The notes under the pieces are model-generated. The model searched no databases, was not told where the DNA came from, and saw nothing but the letters and a program-made list of their open reading frames with translations. DNA of 64,000 nucleotides from Eutypella sp. D-1. Its lineage: Eukaryota; Ascomycota; Sordariomycetes; Xylariales; Diatrypaceae. Shown here piece by piece: positions 12,678-23,668 of the stretch. The position numbers and the translations under genes were made by a program. The stretch lies in assembly GCA_023313575.1 (NCBI GenBank), contig JAJTTP010000001.1:5828001-5892000 (forward strand), given 5' to 3'. Numbering within the stretch: the stretch's first letter is position 1; every line of letters starts with the position of its first letter.

Positions 12678-12797
12678 TGCCCGAGCTTGGGATCGAACCA
12701 AGGACTCTCGAATACCTATGGCGACGTTCCACCCCCGTTATATTAAGGGATGAGGCCCAGCTTGACTGACTGTGTGTTACCACTACACCACCCAGGC
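12678..12797 (-). tRNA. tRNA-like Pol III gene with internal insert; isotype undetermined
   Basis: Read on the minus strand, the 5' end GCCTGGG pairs with the 3' end CTCGGGC followed by discriminator A (two G-T wobbles). The D arm holds a perfect A box (TGGTGTAGTGG, 12780-12790) with stem GTGT/ACAC. The T arm is CTTGG-TTCGATC-CCAAG with a perfect B box (12689-12699). A T9 terminator follows. The unit is 120 nt instead of about 72, so the anticodon region carries about 45-50 extra bases. I could not pair any 5' anticodon stem (CAGTC, ACAGT, AGTCA) with a 3' partner, so no anticodon is assigned. It is either an intron-containing tRNA with an unusual arm or a tRNA pseudogene that keeps its Pol III signals. 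Confidence 0.6.
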
Positions 12798-13727
12798 TTT
12801 TTTGCTTGCTTGTTGGGAAATCCGCCTCTTATGTTAGCTTATAGCTCCTGTTGTCGTCGCCAGGTGGAATAACCAAATGAGGGGGTTTTTGCCTTGCTGC
12901 CTGGTTTGGCAAGCTCTTGTCATGGATGGATGGATGGATGGATGGATGTATATACATACATACATGCCTTGATGAGTGCGAAGCAGCCTCATAATAGGAT
13001 TAAAGAGGAGATGGGAAAGAGTAGAACAACAACAATAATACTTTGTAATGATGGCCATGTCAACATGCATTCATTTACTTACCTAGCTTGCATATACTAT
13101 AACTCGAGCACTACAAGACAGACAGCTAAGGGGACAAATCAAGATGTATACTGGCACGTAAAGTTTGAGAGACAGATGGGGATGGGAACAACTTTCAGGT
13201 GCGTGTGCACTGGTAGCATTGGTACAACATGGAATATTTGTAAATAGCGGTAGCATATAGAAGGGAAGCCTATGTGAAAAAGAAGCGAAGAATAACATAT
13301 TGAAAATAAAACGCGGGAAAGTTGAAAACCCAGCAAAAAGAATCATCTCCATACGCCCCGAATCTCCTGCGTGTAACGCCTTTTCCATTTCTTTTCCCTT
13401 TTCTCCTTATTGCCACCTCCCTTTAGGCGACGGCATGGCACTGTGCGGCATGCAGTGTGCTATTATACCGCCCCCCTTATTTTCCCGGGATAACTCCTCT
13501 TCCGATTAAAAAATCAACGAAAATTCCTTTGATCCGTCCAAGCCCCCCGAATGCCGGGCCCTAGCGGTCGGCATGTGATATTCCGTTGACCGAGTGTTCC
13601 CTGTCCCGCCTGACAATAGTAAAGTTCCCGGATAGGGCTGTGGTGGACGAAGGTGTGAAGAGGAATAATAAACAGCGATATATAGTGGCATAACGCAATA
13701 GAGCTGAGAATGAACGCCCAAATTCTC
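12798..13727. other. Intergenic with GGAT microsatellite
   Basis: Contains six ATGG units at about 12922-12947 and a TACA run after it. The remaining sequence is the 3' flank of the minus-strand zinc-finger gene and shows no supported coding region. Confidence 0.5.
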
Positions 13728-16544
13728 TCAGCCGGTGAAGCTCTTCGATAACTCGCCACCGGTCTTTCTGCCCCCTACGGGCAGGGAAGCCGGGATCTCC
13801 TCGTCCGAGTCCGAATCGCCGTCCGAAGAATCCCCATCGTCGTCGTCGAGGGAGACGGGCATCGATGCGGAGCCGCGGCGGTGATCGGAGGGCGACTGCG
13901 CCGGCGTCGCACTGCTGGCCGCGGAGCGCTGGGGAACGTGCGACGAGGAGACCCGGTAGCCCTTGCGCTGGTAGGAAGATAAGCTATTTTGCGGCGCATT
14001 AGCCTCGGGCGCATTAATCTCGGGCGCATTATCCTGGGCTGTCGTTGTTGGGTCGGACAGCGCCGCCGTGGCACTGGAACCTGCTAGGCCGGCACTCATG
14101 TCGGAGACGGTAAGAAGTTTGCTGGGCGTATCTTGCGGGGTCGCGTCGGCTTCGGAGGGGCCCCCGTCGGTCCGCTGGCGCTTGGCGTTTGGCGGGTCGT
14201 CCGCCACGGAGGGCGGGGTGTGCTTCAGGCCCAAGCGTTCCCGCTCTTCCGCGATCTCCGCCTTGGTACGTCGCATGCGCAGACGCACCCCGTACCTCTT
14301 CCGGATGATGCTCTGTTTCGTGCTGAAGCTGTTGTGTAGGCCGTCCAGCTTTTCCTTCTTCTTCACGGGATCCTGGATCTCCTCGGCTTCTTTGAATCGC
14401 GGCGCGTAGCTCTCCGTGTTGAGTCGGAGATCCTCCTCTAGTCTCGCTTTGGTCGACGCGTTCAGATGAGCATAGGGGTCCATGTCTTTTGAGGAGACCA
14501 TGCGCGGTGTTCGGGGCTGTTGGGACGACGGCGAATCGTAAGGTGATGAGGCGGGAGGTCCCGATGGCATGGCAGGCCTGGGGCTGCTGTGTTCTGCGTA
14601 GAGCCTTGCGGTTCCTTCTGGCGCGTATGCCTTGGGAGTTGCTGGGGCTACCCCGTGCTCGCCGCAAACGCGATTCGCAATATGCTGTTCGATGTTAGAT
14701 GAGCTTCCAACGTAGCCAAGTAGCGGCATTACTCACATATTGCTGGCCGACCTTGGTGATGAAGCCGGATCCGCAGTGAGGGCACGAGAACGGAAACCCT
14801 TTCTCATTAGGAGGCGGTTTCATGCAAACTTGTTTTTGGACGTGCTATACAAGGTCAGTATCGAGAAAGAGGCAAGAGTCAAAGAAAGACTGACGTATTC
14901 GTAAGGGGAAGTGCTGGTAAATTTACGCCAACACATGCGACATTGCAGAGGTAGGCTCTCGGGATGACGGTTGCCTGAAGGCGCTTGTGACCCGGGCCAC
15001 TGCTGCGTTGATCTTGCATGATCTCCGTTATAGTGCTGGTCCATGTCTGCGGCAGGTGCCGTGGGAGCCGGAGGCTGGGCCCTTCCCCTCTGCTCATCAA
15101 GAACATCGCCGTTCTCGTAGCCGAGACGCTCGGCTCGGGCCAGAGCATTAATTAAAGACCGAGCATCGATCGTCTTGAGCCGTTTCTCCAATGCCTTGTC
15201 GAGGAAATGGTTGCTGCATCTACTCAGGATCAGATCGGCAACATCATCCAAGTCGTTCGACTTGAAGTGGTTCATTATCTCATGCTTGGACTCGGAAACC
15301 ATCTTGGCGCCGAATTCTTTGATGGCGCGACTGAGAATCGGGCCGTTCGCGTGATGTATCCCGGCATTTAACTATGTGACGGTCAGCGAGGGCGAAAAGG
15401 CCAGAAGACGATGATTCCAAATGTATGTATGACGGATGATTAGACTGGTGAAGCTTCTAAAAGGAAAGGGCGGGGTGGTTGCTTCTTGGGATTAGAGGCA
15501 CTTATGTATGTAGGTACTATATGTTTGCTACTCTATCTGGCCCAGGTACCTAGGTATACTTGAGGAATGATATCAAGCTGCATGTGAAGATGGAGAGCTA
15601 CATATCCATCATGCGCAGCTTTATGGTGCAGAAATGGTTCATATAGGGAAGGTGTGCTAATAGGTGTGCCGATATGGTGTATTGTACAAACTGCAACTTG
15701 ACGTATATCAGGGATCACTTACCGTGAAAGCTAGGTGGAACTCAGAGCCAAGAAGGCATTTCTCCCAGTTATCTCTTACCACACGCCTAACAGCGTTTGG
15801 TATGGACTGTTGGATGGCATAAGTAAGGCGAGACGTATCGTCAAAGAATTTGACATCAGCGTGAATGTGTTCCTGATTAGGCGACGGGAATCCCGAGTTG
15901 TGGGCGGCATGGCCCCGATTAGGCGGAGGTTGAGGCCTAGGCTGTCTTGAGTAGGTACCAGGTGGTTCGATGATGGGTACCTTCCCTTGGGAACCTAAGG
16001 AGTGACGCTGCTGAGGCTGGTGCTGCTGAGGCTGGTACTGCCGGAACTGATGCTGCTGCTGGATAGCCGGTGAAGAGCGGGCAGTGACAGGCGTATGCAT
16101 GGTTGGAGACGGCGACGCCTGAGTAGGAAGTGGTCGCGTCTGCACCTGCATCACACCAGGAGATGGTCGTGAGACCGCGACAGGATTCGGCACACTTGGG
16201 CTTCCACTTGCATTACCGGCGCCGGCGGCGGTTGCTGCCACTGGGGTACGAGTTGCTTTACCGGGGCCGGGGCCGGGGCCGCCATTGCCAAGGCCGTTGA
16301 CAGTGCCATTAGCAGTGTTGCTCTGGGATGGCTGCGAGTTGGGCACAGTAGAAAGAGGGCGAGGATGTGGTTCAGGATGAGGTTGAGGGTGAGGATGTGG
16401 GTGAGAGATGACGGGAGAGGGATGTGATGGGCGTTGCGGTTGTGAGGGCTGTTGTTGTGGTTGTGGTAGTGCTTGTAGTTGTGATTGTGGTTTTGGTGAT
16501 TGTTGCGACGGCACATTGGCCCTCTCCATAATTGGTGGCTCCAT
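13728..16544 (-). CDS. Conserved ascomycete protein with two C2HC zinc fingers
   Basis: Four exons, all joined in phase 0: 16544-15723, 15371-14895, 14844-14737, 14684-13728, giving 787 aa. Introns are 351, 50 and 52 nt; donors GTAAGT, GTCAGT and GTGAGT. The N-terminal ~220 residues are Gln/Pro/Ser-rich and disordered. A conserved helical region follows (LTYAIQQSIPNAVRRVVRDN, through ESKHEIMNHF and LEKRLKTIDARSLINALARA), then two fingers with identical CX2CX12HX5C spacing: C418, C421, H434, C440 and C454, C457, H470, C476. The C-terminal ~310 residues are basic then acidic (SDGDSDSDEE near the end), with RRTKAEIAEERERLG marking a charged helix. The architecture suggests a nuclear DNA- or protein-binding factor, but I cannot name a characterised orthologue. 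The first intron is long, so an extra small exon there cannot be excluded. Confidence 0.82.
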
Positions 16545-19006
16545 TATCGTGCAGCCTACAATGGAACAACTCTAGCAAGCCTGACAGCCCGGCAGCCTAA
16601 CACCCCGGACAGGCACCAGTGCTGGGATGTGAAAAGGCTCTAGTAAAGGATAGGCGCTCAAGCCCAAGCGATAGTTGGTAGTTGCGCAGGCTTGCGCAAA
16701 TATGTGAGGTCTCAACTCCTAATCTTTTAATTGTGAAGTCTCAATGAGCAACCAACAAAAACGCCATAAAATCGCGGCGCCCTTTCACCTTCGCCTTTCG
16801 CAGGTCGGTAGTGCTTATAATGGTGATGGCGGTAATGGTTGCAGTCCGCGACGACGTATCTTTATTGATCAGAGCTCAACCATGAGACCACCCAAACCCC
16901 TATTCCCACCTGAAGCTTTGAATGCTTGATCTGGTCGCGATTCAGTCCGTTATCTGTTACCTAGGAGTGCTTTATCCGTATTGACATTCTACCTGTCTTT
17001 GCGATTATTTCCTGTCAGTTAAAAAAAAAAGTGGAAAGGGTCACTTATAAGATAAATAAAAGAATGTAAAAGAAACGGAAGGGTTAAAGCGCATTTTATA
17101 GTAAAAGTGAACTTTATTCCGACCTTTTATTTAATTTTTTCTTAAACTAGTACCTTTAATTAAGATGATAAGCTCTTAGTATATACGTTGATTTGTACCT
17201 ATACTTTGCGGATCTGACATACCAGAGGAAAAAGCTCTTTTCACTTGGTAAGCAATTACGGATATTAAGTACCATGAGGTACATGTACTAATCCATGGTT
17301 TTACTAAGACATTTTAGAACCCACTTTAGCAGTCCGCGTAGTTTCCCTTCATAGGTTAAATTTGGCAGAATTATTAATTATATCCATGGGGTCTCGTATT
17401 ATGTTGTATACAACTCAATAGTCCATAAATAGGCTAATTAGGAAACAATTCCAACGTATAATCACATTTACAGCCTGCCCAGTTACGTTGGTCCTGAAGT
17501 TACTAGACAGGCGCAACTCGGCAAATTGTCCTAACAGGGAAGTATGGTTCTCGGAAATAGAACCAGAAATCCGCGTCGTGCATCAACGGAGTAAAATGCA
17601 ATGCCATTGAAGTAAGCCGCGATATATCTGCCCGGCTATCATAGGGCATGCAAGAGCAATGGTCCAGCAACGCCAGCAACTACCATCTCGGCAGGACCAA
17701 CTGGCCTATTACTTGTAGCCGCGCGCACCTCCCTCCTCCCTCCCTGCCTACTACTGGGTGCGGCAATGAGAGATGAGAGACAGAAGGGGAAGCATGAAGC
17801 AAAGGAAAGTGGAAACGAAGCAAAGGGAGACCGGGATAACAAAGAAAACCCGGAGATATAGGCAAAACCTGACGCAAACCGAAACCTGACGGTTTGCGCC
17901 ACCAAAGAAAGGGAAGTAGGGGAACGTAAAATGCGAACGGTTTGTTTGAGACCCTCAGAAATACTTCAAATAAGTCTGCATGCTGTTTTTATAGAAAAAA
18001 CCGCTCAGGTTATCGAACCATAAATTTCTTCATCATAGGGAATTTGAGTGCTAAACTCTGGTTTATGTGGCCATTAAAGATTGAGATAGGATAGAAAGAT
18101 CTTTTTTTTCTCGGTTGTCTCAATTGGCCATGCAAGTTTGTAGTCCAAGAGTTGTGCGCGTAGGCCACTTGGCTAGATGGTCGGGGGAGAGAATGAATGG
18201 ATAAGTTGATACACGTCAGGTAGACCCGCGGACAGTCGCGACTTCGAGTTACCAGTAGTAATTCTGTCGAATGTGCCAGTGCGATCACACGGCGATGGCA
18301 TCCGAAGAGAAAAAAACTTCACCTGTGTGGAATGGGGCGGCTGTCTCTTCTTTGACCGGCCATAACCCACGTCGGGCGCCGCGGGTGATGATCTCTTCAA
18401 TGCACGCATAAGGCACGACGCTCAAATGAAATCGCGTCGCGATAGTGTACCATAATAGACACCTCTGTCACCTCTCGTTCATGGCTAATATGAAGTTCCA
18501 TCCGAGTATGAATAGCTGGATGTAGTAGAAATGTCTGTGTAGGGAGAGAGGAAGATGGTAGGGAATTAATAATTTGGAATTAGAGGGGTTGGAGTACTGT
18601 GTACTTTAAGTAGGCTAAGAAAAAAAAAATCCGGAAAACTGTTAGCCCCTCAGAAAGAAGACAGCGAAAGGTGGGTCTGCATCATAGTTCAGAGGCGATA
18701 ACAAACCAATATTAGTCATCATAGGGGCTCGAATCGGAACCTTCTGTTAAGGATAGCCAACTGACTGACTGACCACCCACCCATGTACTTGAGCTATTAA
18801 TGTTCAGTATAGTGAGACACATGCGGTAGATAGATGGTACGTTGCTTGAAAAATATGGCAAATTATTTTTTGAATGCCGCCTACCGTCCAAGGCTTGTCG
18901 TCGTTTGTGCTTGCTGGGGAGCCATTGGAGGGCAGCTGTTGAGATGCATTTCTGTAAGGAGATATAGTCACACGCCCGTAGGGTGGGCTATCTAGAGCCA
19001 GGTTTA

Positions 19007-19033
19007 TATATAAGGGGCTTCGCCCCTTTTATA
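19007..19033. other. Stable GC hairpin in AT-rich context
   Basis: The sequence aaggggc-ttc-gcccctt forms a 7-bp GC-rich stem with a 3-nt loop, and flanking TATA sequence extends it to about 12 bp with one T-T mismatch. It lies in non-coding DNA about 420 bp upstream of the DUF3176 start. Its role is unknown. Confidence 0.55.
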
Positions 19034-19346
19034 TTTATACGGGCCAAGGCGTTATGATCTGATCCATCTATTCTAGCTATCTGAGCCTTGAAAATATATG
19101 ATTCTGGCGAGCCTCCGTCGTATTCGCGGGCACCTATCACTCTGGTCCTATATACTCCTGACAATTTCCGGCATTGGGGCCAGCACAAGGCTGCGGTTGT
19201 AGACCCGAACCTCATAGTATTTTTTAACCCTTATGACTACAGTGGCGTACGCAATGTAACAGAAAGATAAAAATAACTTTCGGATGTGGTTCTCAACTAA
19301 CGGATCCTCGAAGAGAAGAGTGTCGTTTTGCATATCATAAATGGAA

Positions 19347-19367
19347 TTCTTCTTCTTCTTCTTCTTC
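19347..19367. repeat. (TTC)7 microsatellite
   Basis: Seven uninterrupted TTC units about 85 bp upstream of the DUF3176 start codon, in the likely 5' UTR or promoter. Confidence 0.9.
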
Positions 19368-19450
19368 CCCTTTATAGTGGCTACTTACATTCCAAAATAA
19401 TTGATCCCGTATTGTCTTATTATACCGAGAAATTTTGAGCAAGACCAAGA

Positions 19451-21328
19451 ATGACTGCTGCCGTACGTAGGCAGTTTGAGCAATGGGTGCCAGGGACAGT
19501 GCGGCGAGACTATACCGCCGAATCAATCCCTGTTCGCGATAGGCAAAGTTTCGGGAACTTCCCTGGTGATAATCCTGAGAATTTCAACAGACTTCCCAGC
19601 ACGAACCAGCTGCACGGTGACAGGCATGTTGCTGGAAACGAAGGTCATATCACAATTCCTCCCCGAGGCTGTGGAGTTGCCGCACTTTGGCCCATCGAGT
19701 CTCTTGCACTCCTGGCCAGCTTAGCTTGCCAAATAGGACTGCTTGTTGTTCTTTTTCGAATGGCCGACCAACCACTGGAATATTGGACAGCATTTATATC
19801 ACTCAATACGATGGTGTCTATTTTAAGCACTGTGTCCAGAAGCCTGGTCCTGATTCCAGTAACGTCATGCATCGGCCAGCTGAAATGGCTTTCCATTCTC
19901 TCGCCCCAGGTGCTCAGGAACTTTGACCTTATGGACCAGGCGAGCAGAGGACCTAGTGGCTCAGCGAAGCTTCTACTGAGAGTCCCCTTTCGACTTGTCT
20001 CTCTAGGAGCCGGCGTGACCATTATATCCTTCGCTATGGGGCCTTTTAGCCAACAGATCCTGCGCTTCGAAACCCGAGATGTAGAATTCCCAGATCGGAC
20101 CGCTACGTTTGCCACTTCGCATGAGTATGCTCGTATGCCGGATTTCTCTGAAGTTACCATTTCTCCCACCTTAACCTCGTTTGATTACGCTATGGGCGGA
20201 GCTTTTTTTAACGGGCTGTACGGCTTCAACACGACCCCGGAGTTCAACTGCTCCTCAACTTGCATGTGGCATGATACCTACACTACGCTTGGGTTTGACT
20301 CGGAATGTCATGACGTGACTTCGGCGACCCTGGAGACCAAGGCTTGCGTAGGCGAGTATAATCAGACAGTGGACGATTACGGTTATATGGGGGCTAGTAC
20401 GTGTACTATGACGACTCCGGGAAACGTATCAATTACCACATCTGTTGAGGGCGGATATCACCAGACCGTTCAATTCATCTCCAGCAACACGCATGCGGAC
20501 TGGAATCCGCTGGATTGGACAGTTGGCGGGGTTCCCTGGTTGCAGGGGCAATCTCTCAACACAGAATTCCTACATGTAGCACAATACCAGGCTGAACAGC
20601 GGAAGAAGCCGACTGGCTTCTATAATTCGTCGGTCATGGAGTGTACCTTCAGACTTGCGGCATGGCAGATGTCGGGAGTGTCCGCGAACGGAAGCGTGTT
20701 CGATGTCGCTAACCGCACGAGAGTACTGCTCGGGCCGCAAGGTATGACGAATATGGGAAAGGTGTGGCTAAAAAGTGGCCGGCGGGTTTCTTTCAACGGA
20801 ACGGCAATACCCCCCATGGCTATTGACCTCTGGGACTGGATGTCAGTCGCTTCCTTCATGCTCTCGCAGCTATCCGAAATTGAGTTAGTGGCTGATGGGA
20901 GACAGAGAGACGTCGATCTCTCTAAGTCATCCCCTCTGATTGTCGAGTCGACCTTTGGTGATATATCCACGGTGCTTGAGCGAGCCGCTCGAAGTATGAC
21001 GGACGCCGTACGCTCTGGTCCTGACAGCATTATTCAGTACGGGGTGCTAATACGGTCGGTCGTCTTTGTGAAAGTCGTTTGGGCGTGGTACCTACTGCCG
21101 GGCGCTGTTGAGATAGGCACGTTGGCATTGCTCGCCGGTACCATGTGGACGTCGTCAAGGCATAGATCCCGCGTACCACTTTGGAAAGACTCTTCACTGG
21201 GATTGCTCTTTCATGACGTGAAACAGTCTAGTCACTCTGACAACATGTTGGAAATGTCGACTAAGATTCCGGACGAGGAGGGGTTAAAGGCGGCCGCTAA
21301 GTCGCTTGTGTACTTGGGAAAGAGATAG
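19451..21328 (+). CDS. DUF3176 fungal membrane protein
   Basis: A single uninterrupted 625-codon frame. The DUF3176 region spans about residues 75-205: TM1 at ~79-103 (SLALLASLACQIGLLVVLFR), TM2 at ~111-137 with the family-typical ISLNTMVSILSTVSRSLVLIPV, the GQLKWL and DQASRGPSGSAKLLLR signatures, and TM3 at ~182-203. A long extracytoplasmic domain with several Cys and N-glycosylation sequons (for example NCS, NQT, NVS) follows. A C-terminal TM at ~537-568 leads to WKDSSLGLLFHD, the usual ending motif of the family, and a short cytosolic tail. The family is restricted to filamentous fungi and has no established function. The start is preceded by a purine-rich context (ccaagaATG), and no upstream exon is needed. 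Confidence 0.88.
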   Translation: MTAAVRRQFEQWVPGTVRRDYTAESIPVRDRQSFGNFPGDNPENFNRLPSTNQLHGDRHVAGNEGHITIPPRGCGVAALWPIESLALLASLACQIGLLVVLFRMADQPLEYWTAFISLNTMVSILSTVSRSLVLIPVTSCIGQLKWLSILSPQVLRNFDLMDQASRGPSGSAKLLLRVPFRLVSLGAGVTIISFAMGPFSQQILRFETRDVEFPDRTATFATSHEYARMPDFSEVTISPTLTSFDYAMGGAFFNGLYGFNTTPEFNCSSTCMWHDTYTTLGFDSECHDVTSATLETKACVGEYNQTVDDYGYMGASTCTMTTPGNVSITTSVEGGYHQTVQFISSNTHADWNPLDWTVGGVPWLQGQSLNTEFLHVAQYQAEQRKKPTGFYNSSVMECTFRLAAWQMSGVSANGSVFDVANRTRVLLGPQGMTNMGKVWLKSGRRVSFNGTAIPPMAIDLWDWMSVASFMLSQLSEIELVADGRQRDVDLSKSSPLIVESTFGDISTVLERAARSMTDAVRSGPDSIIQYGVLIRSVVFVKVVWAWYLLPGAVEIGTLALLAGTMWTSSRHRSRVPLWKDSSLGLLFHDVKQSSHSDNMLEMSTKIPDEEGLKAAAKSLVYLGKR

Positions 21329-22321
21329 GGCAGAAATCAATCATTGGACGGCATCTGGTTGCTTTGGGAAACAGGTCTGGAAAAGCATCAGATTGAGACT
21401 CGGGGCTTGTATTTATAGAGCGGCGTTGGTTTATTATCAAGGACAGGTTTAAGCTCGTTCGTGAAGTTCCAATGTCGACGGTGGGCCGTCATGGGGACTA
21501 TCTAATACTGGTCATAAACTTTGATCACGGCGTTACTTGATAACAAGAAGCACCAATCCATCGGTCTGGAAATTCTAAGGCATTAGTAATAAATGGATAG
21601 GGGCATTTAGACTGAGTCCGGCGTCTGCAAACCTAAAAACCCCAACCTGCATCTGCCACACGCATGTCGAAAGGGTAAATCGATGCTTCCCATCCGCCAA
21701 GGTCTGGTGCTATTCTTTCTTGCCAAATCATATCTGCTTATTAAATACGGAAACTGCGGCCAAGTGGACTAGGTATCGATGCGAAATACCCTAGGTACAT
21801 GATAGAGTTCTTCAGTGCGACGCACTACAGAACAGGATCGTCACGGCTGGCTTCATGCCGAAGAGAATCCCTCGCTACCAATAAAGCGGAAGGTTCGTTA
21901 TCGGTTAACCTCTAAATCGCCCCATCTCACCTCGTTCTCGACTTCTGGGACCTGCGGCACGAGAAGCATCCGTTTGAGGGACTCTTGATATAGGTATGCG
22001 GCTAAACCCGGTTAAAGCCCCAGTGACTGCGATCTAGATCCCCGGCGCCCAGGGACTGGGGACGATAAATGGGAACTTTAGATTGCACTTACCTGCCAAG
22101 ACAATCCCGAGCGAGCGCTCAAAGGTGATAATATGGGTGGTACCATAAGCTGGCGACAGTGGCGTGGCCGGCCGCCCCTCGCTGATATTGATGACGGAGG
22201 GTGAGGATGTCTGCCCTGGGGGGCAGGCTTCCTATATTAAGCCGCTGCCGATCTTTCCCAGGAGGAGAAACAGTAACTACCACAGTCTACTATCGTTTCA
22301 CTTTACTAAACCACTGGAATA
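21329..22321. other. Intergenic, promoter side of the DUF4360 gene
   Basis: About 1 kb of mixed-composition sequence with short unsupported frames only. A tatattaa element near 22230 could be a core-promoter signal for the gene at 22322. Confidence 0.45.
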
Positions 22322-23269
22322 ATGCATCTCACCAATCTATTATCATTCTCCCTAACGGTCCTCTCGGCCGTAGCCACAGCCGCAGCTCCTTCTCCGGGGC
22401 TCGTCCCGGACCCCGACCCCTCCGACCTCCTCTTCGAATGGGAGGCAAACCTGCCAACCGAAACAGAAAATCCAACAGCCGGTGCGGCTACGCCGTTCAA
22501 ACCCCCAAAGATCGAGCGCATCACGTACTCGGGCAGTGGGTGCCGACAGGGGAGCAAGACGCCACCGTTGCGAACGGGCGGCGGGTGGCGGGACCTGGGG
22601 TTCGCGCTGCCGGACTTCGCGGTGTCGTACGGAGCCGGTGCCGGCCCCGCGGCCTCCACCGTCAATTGCCAGGCCCACGTCGACCTTGTCGCCGGCGTCC
22701 CCGGCTGGCAGGTCGGCATCCGCGATGTTTGGTCGCGCGGGCGCGCGGAGCTCGATCCCGGCGTCACGCTGAAACAGTTCGTTACTGTGTTTTATAGCCA
22801 GGACGCTGCAAATTCGGTGGGTGGTGCTTTCGGGGTTTTCTATTTATTTAATTCCCCTTAATTTGACTATGTTTATCTATGAGGCAGGAGGCGCCACCAG
22901 GGCGGGAGCTGGGAGAAGAACTTGGACGTGTCTATGCCTCAACTTAGAAATCGGGTTATCTTAACCAAAGGGGGAATATTTAACTAATGTGCAATCCGCG
23001 TATAGGTATCTGCGGTACAGACGGTAGAGAGCGGGCCCGACAGGCCCCTCAGGCGCGACGTCGAGCTGCACTCGGTGATCCCGCGCGAGAAGATCGTGTG
23101 GTCGAAGTGCACGGGCGCCGACGGGGTTGTCGGGCTCCTCAACGTCAACTTCCGCGCCGCGCTCACTTCATCGTCGCCGTCTACGGGGAAGAACGCGCAT
23201 GGGTATTTCGGCGGCGGTAGGAACTCCACGGTCACGGAGAAATGGGGCTGGGTATGGAGGCGGTGTTGA
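22322..23269 (+). CDS. Secreted DUF4360 protein
   Basis: Two exons, 22322-22816 and 23006-23269 (phase 0), give 252 aa. The 189-nt intron has a GTGGGT donor, a CTAAT branch-like site and a TAG acceptor. Residues 1-22 are a clear signal peptide (MHLTNLLSFSLTVLSAVATA). The mature part shows the DUF4360 layout: ITYSGSGCRQGS near residue 60, NCQAHVDL with the second conserved Cys, a beta-rich middle with GVTLKQFVTVFYSQ, and after the splice VWSKC and a final Cys. These small secreted fungal proteins have no established activity; some are secreted during host or substrate interaction. The main doubt is the intron, which is long for this genome and could hide a second small intron. Confidence 0.8.
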
Positions 23270-23668
23270 GTCCGTGATAGATGTTAGAGAGTGAATCTAG
23301 GGGGTATAATTAGTTATAGTTACGCTAGGTTCTTCAGGTAGAATCATCAGGTCACAGTTTTGCATGCGGGGAATGTTTAGCAACTATGATTCGTTATTAG
23401 ACTCGAGCTGTGAGCAAAATACAGGTTCCATTTTGGTAGCTTCTCCTCATTTCATTGATCCTCATTCAGTCCACCCCGTCCTCTGTCGCATAATCCGTTC
23501 CAGCTCCGTTCTAGCTCATAGTTCTCGAGGCGTTCTCGTTCCAACTGCAGGATCTCCGGTCAATTCCCTTGCGCAAGCGCACGTGCACGTGGTCGCTACA
23601 CCGTTTTGTTTCCATCACCAGCCCCGGAAGGAGCGCCCCTCTGGGTAGGGGCCAGCTCGTTCCATGAT
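23270..23668. other. Intergenic between convergent genes
   Basis: Short 3'-3' spacer between the DUF4360 gene (plus) and the F-box-like gene (minus). No features are seen. Confidence 0.5.

Larger units (their letters stand above)
16545..19450. other. Intergenic between divergent genes
   Basis: About 2.9 kb, AT-rich around 17020-17200 and otherwise mixed. No supported gene. It includes a hairpin at 19007-19033, a tRNA-like scrap near 18715-18790 and a (TTC)7 repeat at 19347-19367 close to the start of the DUF3176 gene. Confidence 0.5.

Noticed and set aside
12922..12947. GGAT/ATGG repeat as a possible CRISPR or regulatory array
   Set aside because: Plain microsatellite without spacers, in a eukaryotic genome.
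14029..14667. 212-codon minus-strand frame within the zinc-finger gene
   Set aside because: Alternative frame of exon 4; the frame used is the one that continues both zinc fingers across splice sites.
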